From Corallium rubrum (Eukaryota; Cnidaria; Anthozoa; Scleralcyonacea; Coralliidae): DNA of 64,000 bases. The notes under the pieces were generated by a model. It made no database searches. It was not told where the DNA came from and saw only the letters and a program-made list of their open reading frames with translations. Positions 37,574 to 49,860 of the stretch are shown one piece after another (within the stretch, counting starts at the first letter, position 1; every line of letters begins with the position of its first letter). A program made the translations under genes and the position numbers. The stretch lies in assembly GCA_964035015.1 (NCBI GenBank), contig OZ035998.1, positions 41,403,531 through 41,467,530 on the forward strand. Reading direction: 5' to 3'.

Positions 37574-38486
37574 CACTGATCTCAAATAATATACTCATTA
37601 TACTGGATAGAGCCAGAGGAGGTTGGACAGCTGCCGCAAAGCATCATGGTCCTAACGCTAAAATCGGTTCATTTGCATCTGACCGCAAATGAGGAATGAA
37701 CTCTGCTCGGTGGACTAGATGCACAAAAACTTTTGAAAACTCGTCACAGTTGATCCAGAATTGATAAATCTGATGACCAGAAAAATACGAGAACAATTCG
37801 GGATGACCATAGACAATTAATATGATCAAATTGTGCTTTATTTGGCGTATATTCGTGACAATGGCGTTATGGCGGATGGGCATTCAAGATAGTTTTCAAG
37901 GACTACTCAAGTTCCTTCGGATTCGACGCATTTTATGTTACAAATAATCTAACAAATCAGAAACGAATTAGATATTTACAGCAAAGAAGGACTTGGTTGT
38001 GCTGTGCAACGTGTGATTCGTATCTCGTTCGTCTGTTATTTGGTTGCGTTGTGTCTCTGCGACGATTGATGAGATCGAAGGGAGGTTCTTTCTGCTTATA
38101 GTTAGAATGACGGACAATCTACACACATAGTTTCGAAGCCTTTTAGTTTTAGTATATGTGTGAGTAACACTTGTCAAGAGCACTACTAGTCTATATACAG
38201 AGTATCATTTGTTAGGTTAATTATAGGTATCACAACGGTAATGTAATTAGGAAGATAGGTAAAACAATCAATTGTTGTTCAAGTCTAATAGTTTATAATG
38301 CAATATGATTGAACTAGTATAATCATTAACTAAAGTTAGAAACGGTAGTTATTATTGAATACTCATCAGTTAATCCCCGACAATTCGTTACAAATGGAGA
38401 AAAGCGTGAGGTGAGAAATCAACATAAATTTGTTGTTTAGTGGTTAATGATTTCCCTCTCAAAGTTTCCCATGGTTTAATGTTTTG

Positions 38487-40582
38487 CAGTATTACCATAG
38501 GTAGCCCAAACACAGTTTGTGAGTAATAAATACTCCTTTATTTACATTTCCAATGTTATATTTCGTGCTTTTAGACTGTAAAAATGCATACTATAAACAT
38601 ATGATTGTCCACAACATAAATATTATGTATATCACTCATTTGTAGACTATAGAGCTGTATTTCAAAGGTTGTACTTCAAAATCTTCGTCTAGTATTTATA
38701 TATTTGCTTGACGTACCCCCTGTGGTGTTCAGCTCTTTAAACCGCCGCCTAAGTATTGACTGTTGTTATATCAGTATTTTTTCACTCTAAATATACACAA
38801 AAGTCTAGTATACTGTTCAGATAAACTCCCTAGGTAATGTAGCATCTAACAGGCACAATAAACAAATTTACTTACGACATGAGCGGTCTGAAATCGCGCT
38901 TGAATACCAACGGTCGCTGCGGCCAACGCGGCGGAGGAGCAGAAGAGGGGAAGAGAAAGAAAAGGTTGGCAAGCGTCATGCCAGTCTCGCGTTACCTGAT
39001 CGCCAATAATGCCGTCTAACTCCGCTCCACGGAAATTTTCGCCGACAAGATTATGGCCATTTATCAAATGATCACTGTGCTTCTAAGCCAAGCAGTTCTT
39101 TTGAAAAAAAATTATTTCGTTAACCAGAAATTTCGCTTCAAATCACAGCGACATGCCTCCAATTTGCGATGTGACTAGGCGTGGGGTGAACAAGGTTCAC
39201 AACGGAAGATTTTCAAATTCAAATCTCGCGCGTTATTGGTTTATCGTCATTAGATTAAAACGCGCTTTGAGCATTTCCAGGGGGTGGACTTATCGGGTAA
39301 CAAAACTGGTTGGTATTCAATTTCAGTCGTAATAACTGTGGCAGTTTCGGAGTTCGATGGCGCGTTCACGTTTTCGTGGCGCGCTTTGACGACACAGCGA
39401 AAGTATGGAGGATGATCGGATCGAAGCGCACTCCTCTAGCCAGGAACCTTCTTTCCAAAGCCGGGAAACTGAGAGTAATCGGTCTGTGGTACTTCGTAAA
39501 GGAACTGGTTATACTATCCAAAGTCTTTCATGGTTAGTACCCGAATAGCATACTATATCATAAGATTTAATATCAAGTACCACAGACCGATTACTCTCAG
39601 TTTCCTGGCTTTGGAAAGAAGGTTCCTGGCTAGAGGAGTGCGCTTCGATCCGATCATCCTCCATACTTTCGCTGTGTCGTCAAAGCGCGCCACGAAAACG
39701 TGAACACGCCATCGAACTCCGAAACTGCCACAGTTATTACGACTGAAATTGAATACCAACCAGTTTTGTTACCCGATAAGTCCACCCCCTGGAAATGCTC
39801 AAAGCGCGTTTTAATCTAATGACGATAAACCAATAACGCGCGAGATTTGAATTTGAAAATCTTCCGTTGTGAACCTTGTTCACCCCACGCCTAGTCACAT
39901 CGCAAATTGGAGGCATGTCGCTGTGATTTGAAGCGAAATTTCTGGTTAACGAAATAATTTTTTTCAAAAGAACTGCTTGGCTTAGAAGCACAGTGATCAT
40001 TTGATAAATGGCCATAATCTTGTCGGCGAAAATTTCCGTGGAGCGGAGTTAGACGGCATTATTGGCGATCAGGTAACGCGAGACTGGCATGACGCTTGCC
40101 AACCTTTTCTTTCTCTTCCCCTCTTCTGCTCCTCCGCCGCGTTGGTCGCAGCGACCGTTGGTATTCAAGCGCGATTTCAGACCGCTCATGTCGTAAGTAA
40201 ATTTGTTTATTGTGCCTGTTAGATGCTACATTACCTAGGGAGTTTATCTGAAAAGTATACTAGACTTTTGTGTATATTTAGAGTAAAAAAAATACTGATA
40301 TAACAACAGTCAATACTTAGGCGACGGTTTAAAGAGCTGAACACCACAGGGGGTACGTCAAGCAAATATATAAATACTAGACGAAGATTTTGAAGTACAG
40401 CCTTTGAAATACAGCTCTATAGTCTACAAATGAGTGATATACATAATATTTATGTTGTGGACAATCATATGTTTATAGTATGCATTTTTACAGTCTAAAA
40501 GCACGAAATATAACATTGGTAATGTAAATAAAGGAGTATTTATTACTCACAAACTGTGTTTGGGCTACCTATGGTATTACTG
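38487..40582. repeat. 2.1-kb near-perfect palindrome
   Basis: Two arms of about 1008 bp (38487-39494 and 39575-40582) around an 80-bp spacer. Only scattered substitutions and 1-bp indels separate them. Each arm has a GC-rich, CpG-containing part with ATTGG/CCAAT boxes and a possible donor TCATGTC|GTAAGT facing outward. Short mirrored frames (for example MINGHNLVGENFRGAELDGI on each arm) are duplicates of one sequence and are not recognised. Confidence 0.92.
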
Positions 40583-40989
40583 TAAACTTCTAATTGTTGT
40601 GTGTAGCAATTATCTGGATCAATTAGTTACAACTATCATCCTTGTTGGGGGGTTTTCCAATTGTTTTAACAAACACTCTTGTTTCCTTTTACTTACTGCA
40701 CTTGTATCCCAAATTTTATAAAATTGTGAATAAAGCTAGCTTAAAATTTATTATTCAATAACAATCTTGTCTTTTTCTTTGTATTAAGGTGAATTCAAAA
40801 TTTGAAAGAATTTATTGGATTGCCTCCAGAATCTATTGATAAATTTGGTATATAACTGGTCAAATATTTCTATTTTATCAAATAAAGTGTATTTCCTGTA
40901 TGTATCCTCAATATATATGTAAATAAGAAACTTGAATAAAATTAAAATACTTTGTCTCAATATTGATCTTGGTTACTTCTAAAGCACTA

Positions 40990-41065
40990 CTGTATTGACA
41001 CTGATACAGGTGCATTCAATTGGGGCATATTTTTGCAGTGAAGCACCCCCCCCCCCCCCCCCTGC
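40990..41065. repeat. Poly-C tract
   Basis: GAAGCACCCC followed by an uninterrupted C run of about 18 bp at 41047-41062. Confidence 0.85.
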
Positions 41066-41781
41066 GGCAAGAAAACATCAACTTTGGCACATTTAGAGAA
41101 GGCATTAGAAAAGTTACTGTATTAAGGTAGACGTGTGAATGATCTATAAGACAGACAAGGTCCAAGCCCAAGGGTGTCTGTCTTAGACAGAGTTCACTGT
41201 TTATCAGGATGTACATGCAGTAGCACTCAAAAGCAAGGGGATGAATAATATGCAGGCATTTAATTAGGCTTTGAGACCCAGCATTTGCAATTAGATTGTA
41301 TAATAATATGTGAGATAATACAGTACTTCTGTGTTAACATTTTATTAGTTATGTCCACAATTATTATGCATTGCCTTATGTAATTATACAACATGCAAAC
41401 CTTCAAACTACATATTATTTTAATGTTATTTGGTAAAAAAGAATCCATCAATTTATCATTGTAAAAATCCTGTTGAGATTGGTGCTCGTGCCCACAGTCT
41501 GAAATATGCCACCAAAGTAAGTTATTCCTACACTAACATCTGTACTGTATCTCTGCACTTCCTGTAAAAAATAGGATGTGAGATGGAATTATTAACCCTT
41601 TCATGTCTTAAGAGTTGACTGTACAGCCAATGCCTAACTATTGTATTCACTTCATGGGTATACAAACCAAGGGGTAGACACAGAGGCACATGCCACCACC
41701 CCCACCCCACTTGGTTAGAGTCCCCCTTTTGCAACAAAAAACCCCTTTATTAGAAGACATGTGCCTCAAGGGTCGTTTTAA

Positions 41782-42302
41782 AGTGCCACTAACCCCAAAA
41801 ATTTTTTTTCGCAAATCTAAAAGCCCTTATTGAGTGGATTAGTCCAGTGAATAAATTATTGGTATTGGACATTTCTTTGGTCTTCTGTAGACCACCAAAG
41901 TTGCAAAAATTGGCATATGCATGTCCCATGGCGGAGAAGGAAAGGGAATGGGTATATTCCTGGTGTGACGTCAGACAAGCCAAACAAGGAGCTCATTTGA
42001 GCTCTGTCTGGTGAATGCATAGAATTTTTGCATTGAGTTAGTTGGGAAAATGACTTTTCAACTCAAAAAATTCTATGTATTCACCAGACAGAGCTCAAAG
42101 AGTTCCTTGTTTGACTTGTGTGACGTAACACCAGGAATATACCCATTCCCTTTCCTACTCCGCCATGGGACATGCAGATGCAACTTTGGACGTCTACAGA
42201 AGATCAACGAAACGTCCAATACCAATAATTTATTAACTGGCCTAATCCACTCAATAAGGGCTCTTAGATTTGCGAGAAAAAGTTTTTGGGGTTAGTGGCA
42301 CT
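41782..42302. mobile_element. Foldback MITE with TTAA target
   Basis: A 521-bp element with TIRs AGTGCCACTAACCCCAAAAA and complement, flanked by TTAA on both sides (41778-41781 and 42303-42306). Arms of about 240 bp pair over nearly the whole length. TTAA targets are used by piggyBac and Kolobok elements. Confidence 0.85.
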
Positions 42303-42913
42303 TTAAAGCTCTGCCCTGAAACAAGGTACACTTCACCCACCCCATCAGCTTGCTTCCCATCTGATGCAGTTGAAATGGGACCACTTGGGCAAAAGGAATA
42401 ATATATATTTGTATACTGAAAAATAATATGAACAACAAATTATAACCAACTAGCAATACTAAGCAAAAATACTACAACTACAATATATTATTCACAATAA
42501 CAATGACCAACAATAATCCACACATCAATTTTAATATTAAATCATACTGCTGTCCTGGAACACAATGTTATTTAATATATAAAAAAATATCTATACATAT
42601 CAGTTCTGTATACAGATATAGCAGATCTTTAAGAAAGTTCAGTACATTCTGTAACAATTACAAATGTATGCAGGTCTGACATGTATACAACTTTTCCAGA
42701 ATGATGGTGTTTTTATACAGCGAGGTCAAGCGTTTTGGACCATAAAAACAGACAAATATCGATTTTTACTCTTTAATATTTGTCCACCAGTCATTCTACA
42801 CTTATTCTAAAGAATAAAGCTCTAAATACTGGGAAGCTTCCAAAATTCTTTTGAAGAAAACAAGGTTTTAGTGGCGAAACGCTCTCTTAATTTATTAGGC
42901 GCCATCTTGGCAA

Positions 42914-43225
42914 ATGCCGAAATACCTTGGTCGGTTCAACGGCGAATATCTCGAAAACGGTGAGTGGGTCACCGGGGGTCGTCCGGATAGAATCAAAGAT
43001 GAGACATTTCTGCAACCTATTACCCAAAAATTAGAGAATTCGAACCGTTGGAATTCGAGATTTTTTGCTTTGAAAATTGTTGAGAAACCGGAAGTGGGGT
43101 CCTCGCTTAGCGACGACACGACCTACATAAACGATCAAAACAAAGTAGAAAAATACATTTACTTTGAAAATCCTGCAGATATGGATAGTCCAACAATATA
43201 TCAAACGATATCGTTGCTTTTTTAA
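42914..43225 (+). other. Open frame inside the 5.8-kb element, unrecognised
   Basis: 103 codons, starting MPKYLGRFNGEYLENGEWVT. Charged, soluble-looking composition and no known domain. It lies about 150 bp inside the right TIR, so it may be a transposon-encoded exon. A GTGAGT donor motif at about 42960 could split it. Confidence 0.3.
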
Positions 43226-43500
43226 AGAAAAAATTGAATAATAATAGCGTAATATTCAGCATTTCCAAGTCCAATGCAAAATTTTCATTTCGAGAACGAT
43301 GAGAAAATGAAGCCAATTCATTGGTCGAGGAATTCACGTGACAATCACGTTACAGCTGTCCGGCCTCCTCTGGGATAGAGCATCTATTGGTTCCCGCCTG
43401 GCAAAAATTGAAGTCGGAAGTGAGGCTGAAAATCTCGCGGCGGCCATATCCGGTGGGACCCACTTCGTAGTTTATATATCACTATTGCTGAAACATAGTT

Positions 43501-44839
43501 ACTCGGGCTACCTGTGGTAGAGCGAGTCTAGGTTTCGGTCTGGTTTTTTTTTCTGTCGCGATATGGCCCCAACAGGCTTTGCGAAACTGCAGGCATGACG
43601 TCACAGCTCAAATGCTGATGTTTCATCATGGCGGATTTTCATGCAGGAGTACATGTAGCGAGTTTTTTCTTCTGACTTTGGCTGTGTTGTTCGAAGTGAA
43701 TTTGTGTTTTCATGATAAACACGCTCGCAATGCTTTTATACCATAGTAGATGTGGGTTGGTCCGCGATCTCGATAACCGTACGCTGAAAATGTGTAGTAC
43801 TCGATCAAACTTTTACGAAAATTCTCGATCAATGTGATTCCCCGACAATTTACATGTGTTATTAATTAAATGGTACTGAAAAATGTTGCTCAGTGCTGTA
43901 AATCAAAGAACAAAGAAAGTTGATAAAGCCAACTTGCAAGTGAAAGGTAAACATGCTGTGTTTTACATCTTCATCGAAGTTGTCATTTAGCTGGACTGAT
44001 TTGTGTCTGAATGCTGTATGTAAGCTTAAAATGTAATGAGGTTTAAACTGTATTAATATTTGTGGTTTGCTTTATTTGCTTGTATTGTTTAGTATTGTGC
44101 TGGTGTCTTGCACTTATTAAACAGTTTATACTGTACATTACTTTCATCAAGTGTGTATTATTGTTTGGATACACCGATATGGCCCGACCATTCCAATGTT
44201 TTGGTCCACCATTTCATTGTTTCGGTATACCAGAATGGCTGATTGGCCACTATTTCATTGTTTTGGTACACCAAATGGCTGATTGGCCACTATTATCTAT
44301 TTCAATTGTTTTGGTACACCAGTATGGCCACCATTTCAATGTTTTGGTACACCAGTATGGCCACCATTTCATTGTTTTGGTTCATCAGTATAGCCACCAT
44401 TTCATTGTTTTGGTACACCAATATGGCCGATTGGCCACTATTTCATTGTTTTGGTACAGCAGAATGGCTGATTGGCCACTATTGTCTATTTCATTGTTTT
44501 GGTACACCAGTATGGCCACCATTTCAATGTTTTGGTACACCAGTATGGCCACCATTTCATTGTTTTGGTACACCAATATGGCCGATTGGCCACTATTTCA
44601 TTGTTTTGGTACACCAGAATGGCTGATTGGCCACTATTGTCTATTTCATTGTTTTGGTACACCAGTATGGCCACCATTTCAATGTTTTGGTACACCAGTA
44701 TGGCCACCATTTCATTTTTTTGGTTCATCAGTATAGCCACCATTTCATTGTTTTGGTACACCAATATGGCCGATTGGCCACTATTTCATTGTTTTGGTAC
44801 ACCAGTGTGGCCCAGTGCCCACTATTAAGTAGCCCGAGT
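43501..44839. mobile_element. ACTCGGGCTAC-family element inserted in CACTGATCTC-family sequence
   Basis: The left end ACTCGGGCTACCTGTGGTAG continues with family sequence shared with 33317-33420 (CTTTGCGAAACTG, GGCATGACGTCACAGCTCAA). The right end is only GTAGCCCGAGT. The flanking sequences (ATTGCTGAAACATAGTT on the left, CGCTTCAAATGATCGG on the right) are adjacent in the intact relative at 60813-61167. Confidence 0.7.
44170..44822. repeat. Tandem repeat of GGTACACCAGTATGGCC units
   Basis: Units of about 35-40 bp (ATTTCATTGTTTTGGTACAC plus CAGTATGGCCACC or CAATATGGCCGATTGGCCACT) repeated about 17 times. A higher-order block of about 155 bp is duplicated (44437-44590 and 44592-44745). Long open frames here (44062-44828) are artefacts. 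Confidence 0.93.
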
Positions 44840-44925
44840 TAACGCCTAGCGGGCGTCTTGTTTTCGCTTCAAATGATCGGATTTTTAACGAAAACCAGCT
44901 AAATTTTACATTCCTAGCAAGAAAA

Positions 44926-45052
44926 TGTACCTGTCGCTATGGGAGAACTTAAAAGTGGCTGGGATCATGGAAAATCAGCCGAAATTTCACGATTTTACTG
45001 AACGAAAATCAGCACCGACCACCAGGCTACAGTTTGAAGAATTACTAAAAGT
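44926..45052 (+). CDS. Candidate first exon of a transposon gene
   Basis: ATG followed by an open frame MYLSLWENLKVAGIMENQPK, then FHDFTERKSAPTTRLQFEEL and LK, meets a GTAAGG donor in phase 0. The first 12 codons and their upstream sequence recur in the 60813-61167 MITE (reverse strand), so the exon belongs to the CACTGATCTC family. No domain was recognised and no downstream exon is convincing. Confidence 0.3.
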
Positions 45053-45059
45053 AAGGAAC

Positions 45060-46630
45060 AAATAACATGTAACATCTTGTATTCACTTTAGCAGTTTGAC
45101 AGTGACTTTATGACAAAGTAAAAATATTACCGTTTCTATATCCGTCTTTTTCAACGTATCTTGGATCAGACGATCTGAGGGTTTAATATACAAGATGTTT
45201 ATTGGAAGTTTGTGAATTGTAGTTACTTTATTTAAGAGGCAAATTTATAAGCATTTAACTCACTGTTTTACTATTGATGAAGTCGGATGAAGTCCTGTTA
45301 CTATAATATTGACGAAGATAATTCCTGTTCACCTAGCATTTATGGTGTGCATTTTCAATATTTGTATCTGTGATGAGCTCATGGCTGCCTGCCTGTAGGC
45401 TTGCTGGAGAGACTTTCCAAAGGTTTTCTATTTGACAAGTCAAATTGTCTGGTATTTGAAATAGTAGAATCATCTGAGACTGAAGTAAAATTATAATAAT
45501 GGGGCATGGTTTGGCCAGCTCTGATTTACATACAGAAATAATTATTTATTGGTTATAATCTACTATATTCTTTTATATTTTATATACTTCAGTGTACTGA
45601 CACTACTGTACTTTGTGTAGACTTATATTTGAAACAGATAATACGTCATGAGCTTTTTTCTAAAATAAACAAAGAGAAGGATGATTCCAAACTATTATTT
45701 ACTACAGAAGTGTTTTTATTTCAAGATATTTTGGAAAAATTTTCAATCTTTACTACATTTATCATACCTCAATTATTATCTTGCATCATACAAATTTTTA
45801 GGTTTCATGCCCATGCATCTATATGTCTTTTCCTTATTAGTTCCACACATATCACTAGCTGATCTTGGTGGAAGACAAGATCAGTCATTAATTTTTTTTT
45901 GAGATGAGTGATCATACAGATGTTTATAAGATTTTACTTTAATTGAAGCTAGTGTAAGCTGCTCTGGATAGTACAAACAATTTTATTGAATTTAATTTAA
46001 GTTTTCTCTAATATAGTACAAAGGTAAAGCCGCAAAGGACTAAAGTGTCCAAAAATTTTAAAATACTATCTAGCACAGGAGCACTGGCACGATCTTCCCT
46101 CCAATGCCCCCAAATTATTGCTGGTTTAAAATGTGGTTTTATCCATACTTCCATACTGATAGTTTGCTACATCAAAATTTTGATCAAAGAAAACTTAACA
46201 AGCATTCATAAATGACAACAACCAAGAATGTTCCATTTGTAAGTGCAGTTTTTATTTTGTTGATTTTGTTATATCAGTTTACAATGGTTTTGAGACTCCT
46301 GGAAAAAATAAATCGTCATTTTTATTAATCCATTTGTACAATTGCACCTTAGTACAAATACAGTGGTATAACCTTATCAGTCATATGTAAACTGTCCTTC
46401 CTAGAGATCTAGTAAGGGTCACCCCTCATTAGTCAATGTTACTACAAAAGAAAGCTGAACTAAACTAACTTTATTTATACTGGATACTGATAACTCTATC
46501 AGTCAGTCATATCTCAATTGTTCTTCCTCAGTGTTACTACAGGAGGAAACTGGAGTACCCAGAAGAAATCTCTTGGTGTTTTGTTGAGTCAAACTAGAAG
46601 CACTCCTCTAATGTACATCCAAGTTGAAAT
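45060..46630. other. AT-rich interior of the CACTGATCTC element, no gene seen
   Basis: Open frames at 45629-45902 lie after a possible acceptor (TTTGAAACAG) but quickly become hydrophobic low-complexity sequence. No transposase motif was seen. Confidence 0.35.
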
Positions 46631-46635
46631 TTTAA

Positions 46636-46786
46636 GCCTAGTTTACACACGCAATTTTTCTTTGGCAATTTTCAACTTGACAAGTTTTATTTGCCTGTGT
46701 GTATGGGGAAATATGACAAGTTTTTCCTTGACAAGTCTCCCTTTTGAAAAGCTTGTCAAGGAAAAATTGCTCATGTAAACTAGGCT
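46636..46786. mobile_element. Short MITE
   Basis: TIRs GCCTAGTTTACACACGCAA and the complement of GCCTAGTTTACATGAGCAA, flanked by TTAA (46632-46635 and 46787-46790) with one extra T at the right end. Confidence 0.7.
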
Positions 46787-47916
46787 TTAATCTGATAAGT
46801 GCATCAAGTAGGAGTTAAACCCAGATCACAGAGTAACATCCTTAGATCTACAGTAATCCTGGATGCATGTAACTGGAAAGACTTTTTTTTTTTGCTTTCA
46901 GCAAAATAAATTAATCTGCTAAATGTACAATAAAACTGCATTGATCGAGTACGAATCAAACTTGGATGTAACTTCTTAATGGCCAGTAAGATGCTCTAAC
47001 CATAATAAACTACCACTAACTCAAAATGTTATACAGTATGTACATATTTTGTTTGAGACATACTGTAGACAAAATTGAATGTGTTGCTTAAACAAAAGTG
47101 GAATCAATAGTCGAATTGAAAATACTATCAAGGGAAATACTATATAAAACCATCTAAACTGGTTGAACATTAGCCCAAATTCGACAAAACATTAGAAAGC
47201 AAATACTTACATGTACTACAAGACAAGTCAAGCACATATTTCTATCATGGCCATGAATTCATTTACTATTAGTCAATAACCAAACCTGGTAGTGAAAGTG
47301 TCCAACTTAAAATATTAACTGGAAGACAATGAGCACAAGTCAGACTCAACCGTGTTTCACTGAATTATAACCACAAAGAACTGAACAAACCGTTCTATTC
47401 AAGTTCGAATTCATGTGAACAGTATCAACAGCGGGTAAGTTTATTAGTTTAAACAGACACATTTATGACTTCTTGGGGTTTAATCGGCATGAAATAAATA
47501 AAAACTTAAACAAACACATCATCGTAAATCATCAAATAATACGCGTTACTAGAAAGAAACAAATACACAGGCAGTAGACATTTGTTTACCGAGTTTGCTT
47601 AACTTTGCTAGCTTTGAAGCAAATAAACAGGTAAGTGTATTTTGTAAAAAAAAGCACTTTCGAAACAAAAAAATAGTTCAAAACACTAAATTATTACTTA
47701 AAATAACATTACCAACCTCAATTCGGTGGTAACTCTTCGTAACATCCCAGAATTTGGCGAAAAACGCCGTTCAACTGCTTCGACTCCTATTTACGCCATA
47801 TTGTATGGGACCCAAGTGGGTCCCACCGGAAATGGCCGCCACTAATCTATTTCCGACTTCACAGCCAGGACCGGATGCTCTATCCAGTATAATGAGTATA
47901 TTATTTGAGATCAGTG

Positions 47917-48475
47917 GATAATGCCCGACGTAATGAACGAAATAATGCCCGACGTCATGAACGAAATAATGCCCGACGTAATGAACGAAATAATACCCGA
48001 CGTAATGAACGAAATAATGCCCGACGTAATGAACGAGATAATGCCCGACGTAATGAACGAAGTAATGCCCGACGTAATGAACGAAATAATGCCCGACGTA
48101 ATGAACGAAATAATGCCCAACGTAATGAACGAGATAATGCCCGACGTAATGAACGAAATAATGCCCGACGTAATGAACGAAATAATGCCCGACGTAATGA
48201 ACGAAATAATGCCCGACGTAATGAACGAGATAATGCCCGACGTAATGAACGAAATAATGCCCGACGTCATGAACGAAATAATGCCCGACGTAATGAACGA
48301 AATAATACCCGACGTAATGAACGAGATAATGCCCGACGTAATGAACGAACATATCCGATAAACCAGATATTACCCAATGTAATGAACGAACATACCCGAT
48401 GAAACAAATATTACCCGACGCAATGACATCTGATAGAATGGTATTTTTAATAAAGATCACCCTTCATAGTATTTC
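47917..48475. repeat. 24-bp array B, right fragment with flank
   Basis: About 17 units of the 24-bp repeat (complement of array A), then the degenerate flank (ATCCGATAAACCAGATATTA) and the terminal sequence ATCACCCTTCATAGTATTT, which mirrors 34395-34420. Confidence 0.95.
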
Positions 48476-49860
48476 AATGCTGTGCACTGTTTAAATAGCC
48501 ATATCTCGTCAAAAGTAAATGGAAACGAGAAGCAATTCAAAGAATATTATCCCCCAAGGTGTATAGTGCATTCTAGGTTTACAATTTTAGTCTTTCCGTT
48601 AGGACCTCACCTTATTGACTCATCTTCTCCTATTTACACTGCCTAGTCATTGTTGCAATAGTGTTATAATTGTTCAAACAGCAGCACAAGTTCTTAGCAG
48701 AAGCTTTCCGGAGTCGAGAAGACAAATAAAGTTTTCCATCGCTGAAAAATACGCCAGCCGTTTGGTTAGGAGCCGAAAATTTAGGAACTGGGTACTAAAG
48801 CGGAGCGAAAAAGTGCCGGATCTTGTGTTCACACGTCTAGAAATCGTTTTCAAAACGCTCCGGTTAGAGCGCCGTTTTCACACAATTTCGATCCGGTGCC
48901 GTGTGAACGCAACGGCGTTTTGTGACTTTTTAGCGCCGTTTTCAACTCGCTCCGGACTCGTGTGAACGGGGTCCGAATCGAAGGTACTTCACAGTGGTGT
49001 TTAAAAGGCTAACGACGACGACTTGACTAGGTTTTCAAGAACAAAGCGATAATTTTATAACTAAAGCGATAAATATAACAAAACAACAAATAAAAATGGT
49101 TTTATTGACTGGTTTTCTTCAACCAGTAATAGTCTACAATTTGTATAAGAGTTGCATGTGTGATCAACCACAGCTTATCGGGCGCAGATTGTGCAGCTTT
49201 TAATTTACAAGTTGCTACGAGTTGAACAACAACAGGCTTGTAGCAGCTTCATGAAATGATTCCACTGTTACAACTTGTTCACAAAGACTCAAAACTACCA
49301 GCAACACTGTAGTCTTTACAGTTCTATTTCGTGTTGTATGACGTGTGAATATTTGAAACTGAAACAAGTGATCTTTTGACTTACTGTGTTTCCCATGACT
49401 TGCTTGACTCTCCGAGATGGCAAAGATAATTTTTTTTCTACAGAAAACAATGAAACGATGGACTGCAACGATGAACGTACCAACAATGAAAATTTTAAAC
49501 TGAAAGTGAATGTACAATGAATCTACAATGAAGGGAATTTCCCGTTTTGGGAATTCCCGTTTTTGGAATTCCAAGAATTTCTCTTAGCTCAGGCTAATTC
49601 CTGTCCGAGGGTACCCTCGCTCGTAGGGACAATTGGGGAGACGGGAGGACGCCAGGCGCCCCTCCCACTTTACCGCCTGGCGTCCTCGCGTGTCCCCGTG
49701 TTATCCCCCACAAGCATCGAAAAACCTTTCAGTCCGTTCTGCGCATGACCCACTTTCTTTGTTTTGATCACTATTATATACTACTCAAATCAGTAGAGAG
49801 ACATAGACGACGTTTTCATCGATTCCGAAGCGATTGTTTCGTTAACCGCAGATCAATTTC
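48476..49860. other. Intergenic, no gene seen
   Basis: Contains a GC-richer stretch at 48780-48985 with repeated GTTCACACG and CGCCGTTTTC motifs, similar to 34262-34386. It is probably a decayed MITE. No supported exon. Confidence 0.35.

Larger units (their letters stand above)
37614..43372. mobile_element. 5.8-kb TIR element nested in the CACTGATCTC element
   Basis: Ends CAGAGGAGGTTGGACAGCTG and the complement of CAGAGGAGGCCGGACAGCTG. A perfect 9-bp duplication GGATAGAGC flanks it (37605-37613 and 43373-43381). Its insertion splits the TIR-proximal region of the host element. The TSD length suggests a Mutator-like element. It contains the 2.1-kb palindrome and a TTAA MITE. No transposase was recognised. 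Confidence 0.8.
37574..47916. mobile_element. CACTGATCTC-family transposon, 10.3 kb with nested insertions
   Basis: Both ends carry the same 40-bp TIR (starts CACTGATCTCAAATAATATA, ends TACTGGATAGAGC). The flanks are a perfect 8-bp duplication GATAATGC (37566-37573 and 47917-47924) inside a 24-bp tandem array. A small relative with the same TIR and an 8-bp TSD is at 60813-61167. After removing the nested elements at 37614-43372 and 43501-44839, about 3.2 kb remain. An 8-bp TSD fits hAT- or P-like transposons. No transposase was recognised. Confidence 0.8.

Noticed and set aside
38846..40222. Paired identical frames (MINGHNLVGENF and MVFNFSRNNCGSFG)
   Set aside because: Mirror images produced by the palindrome arms. 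No codon-level constraint could be seen.
44062..44842. 224-codon frame rich in HQYGHHFIVLV
   Set aside because: Translation of the tandem repeat at 44170-44822; several overlapping frames look alike.
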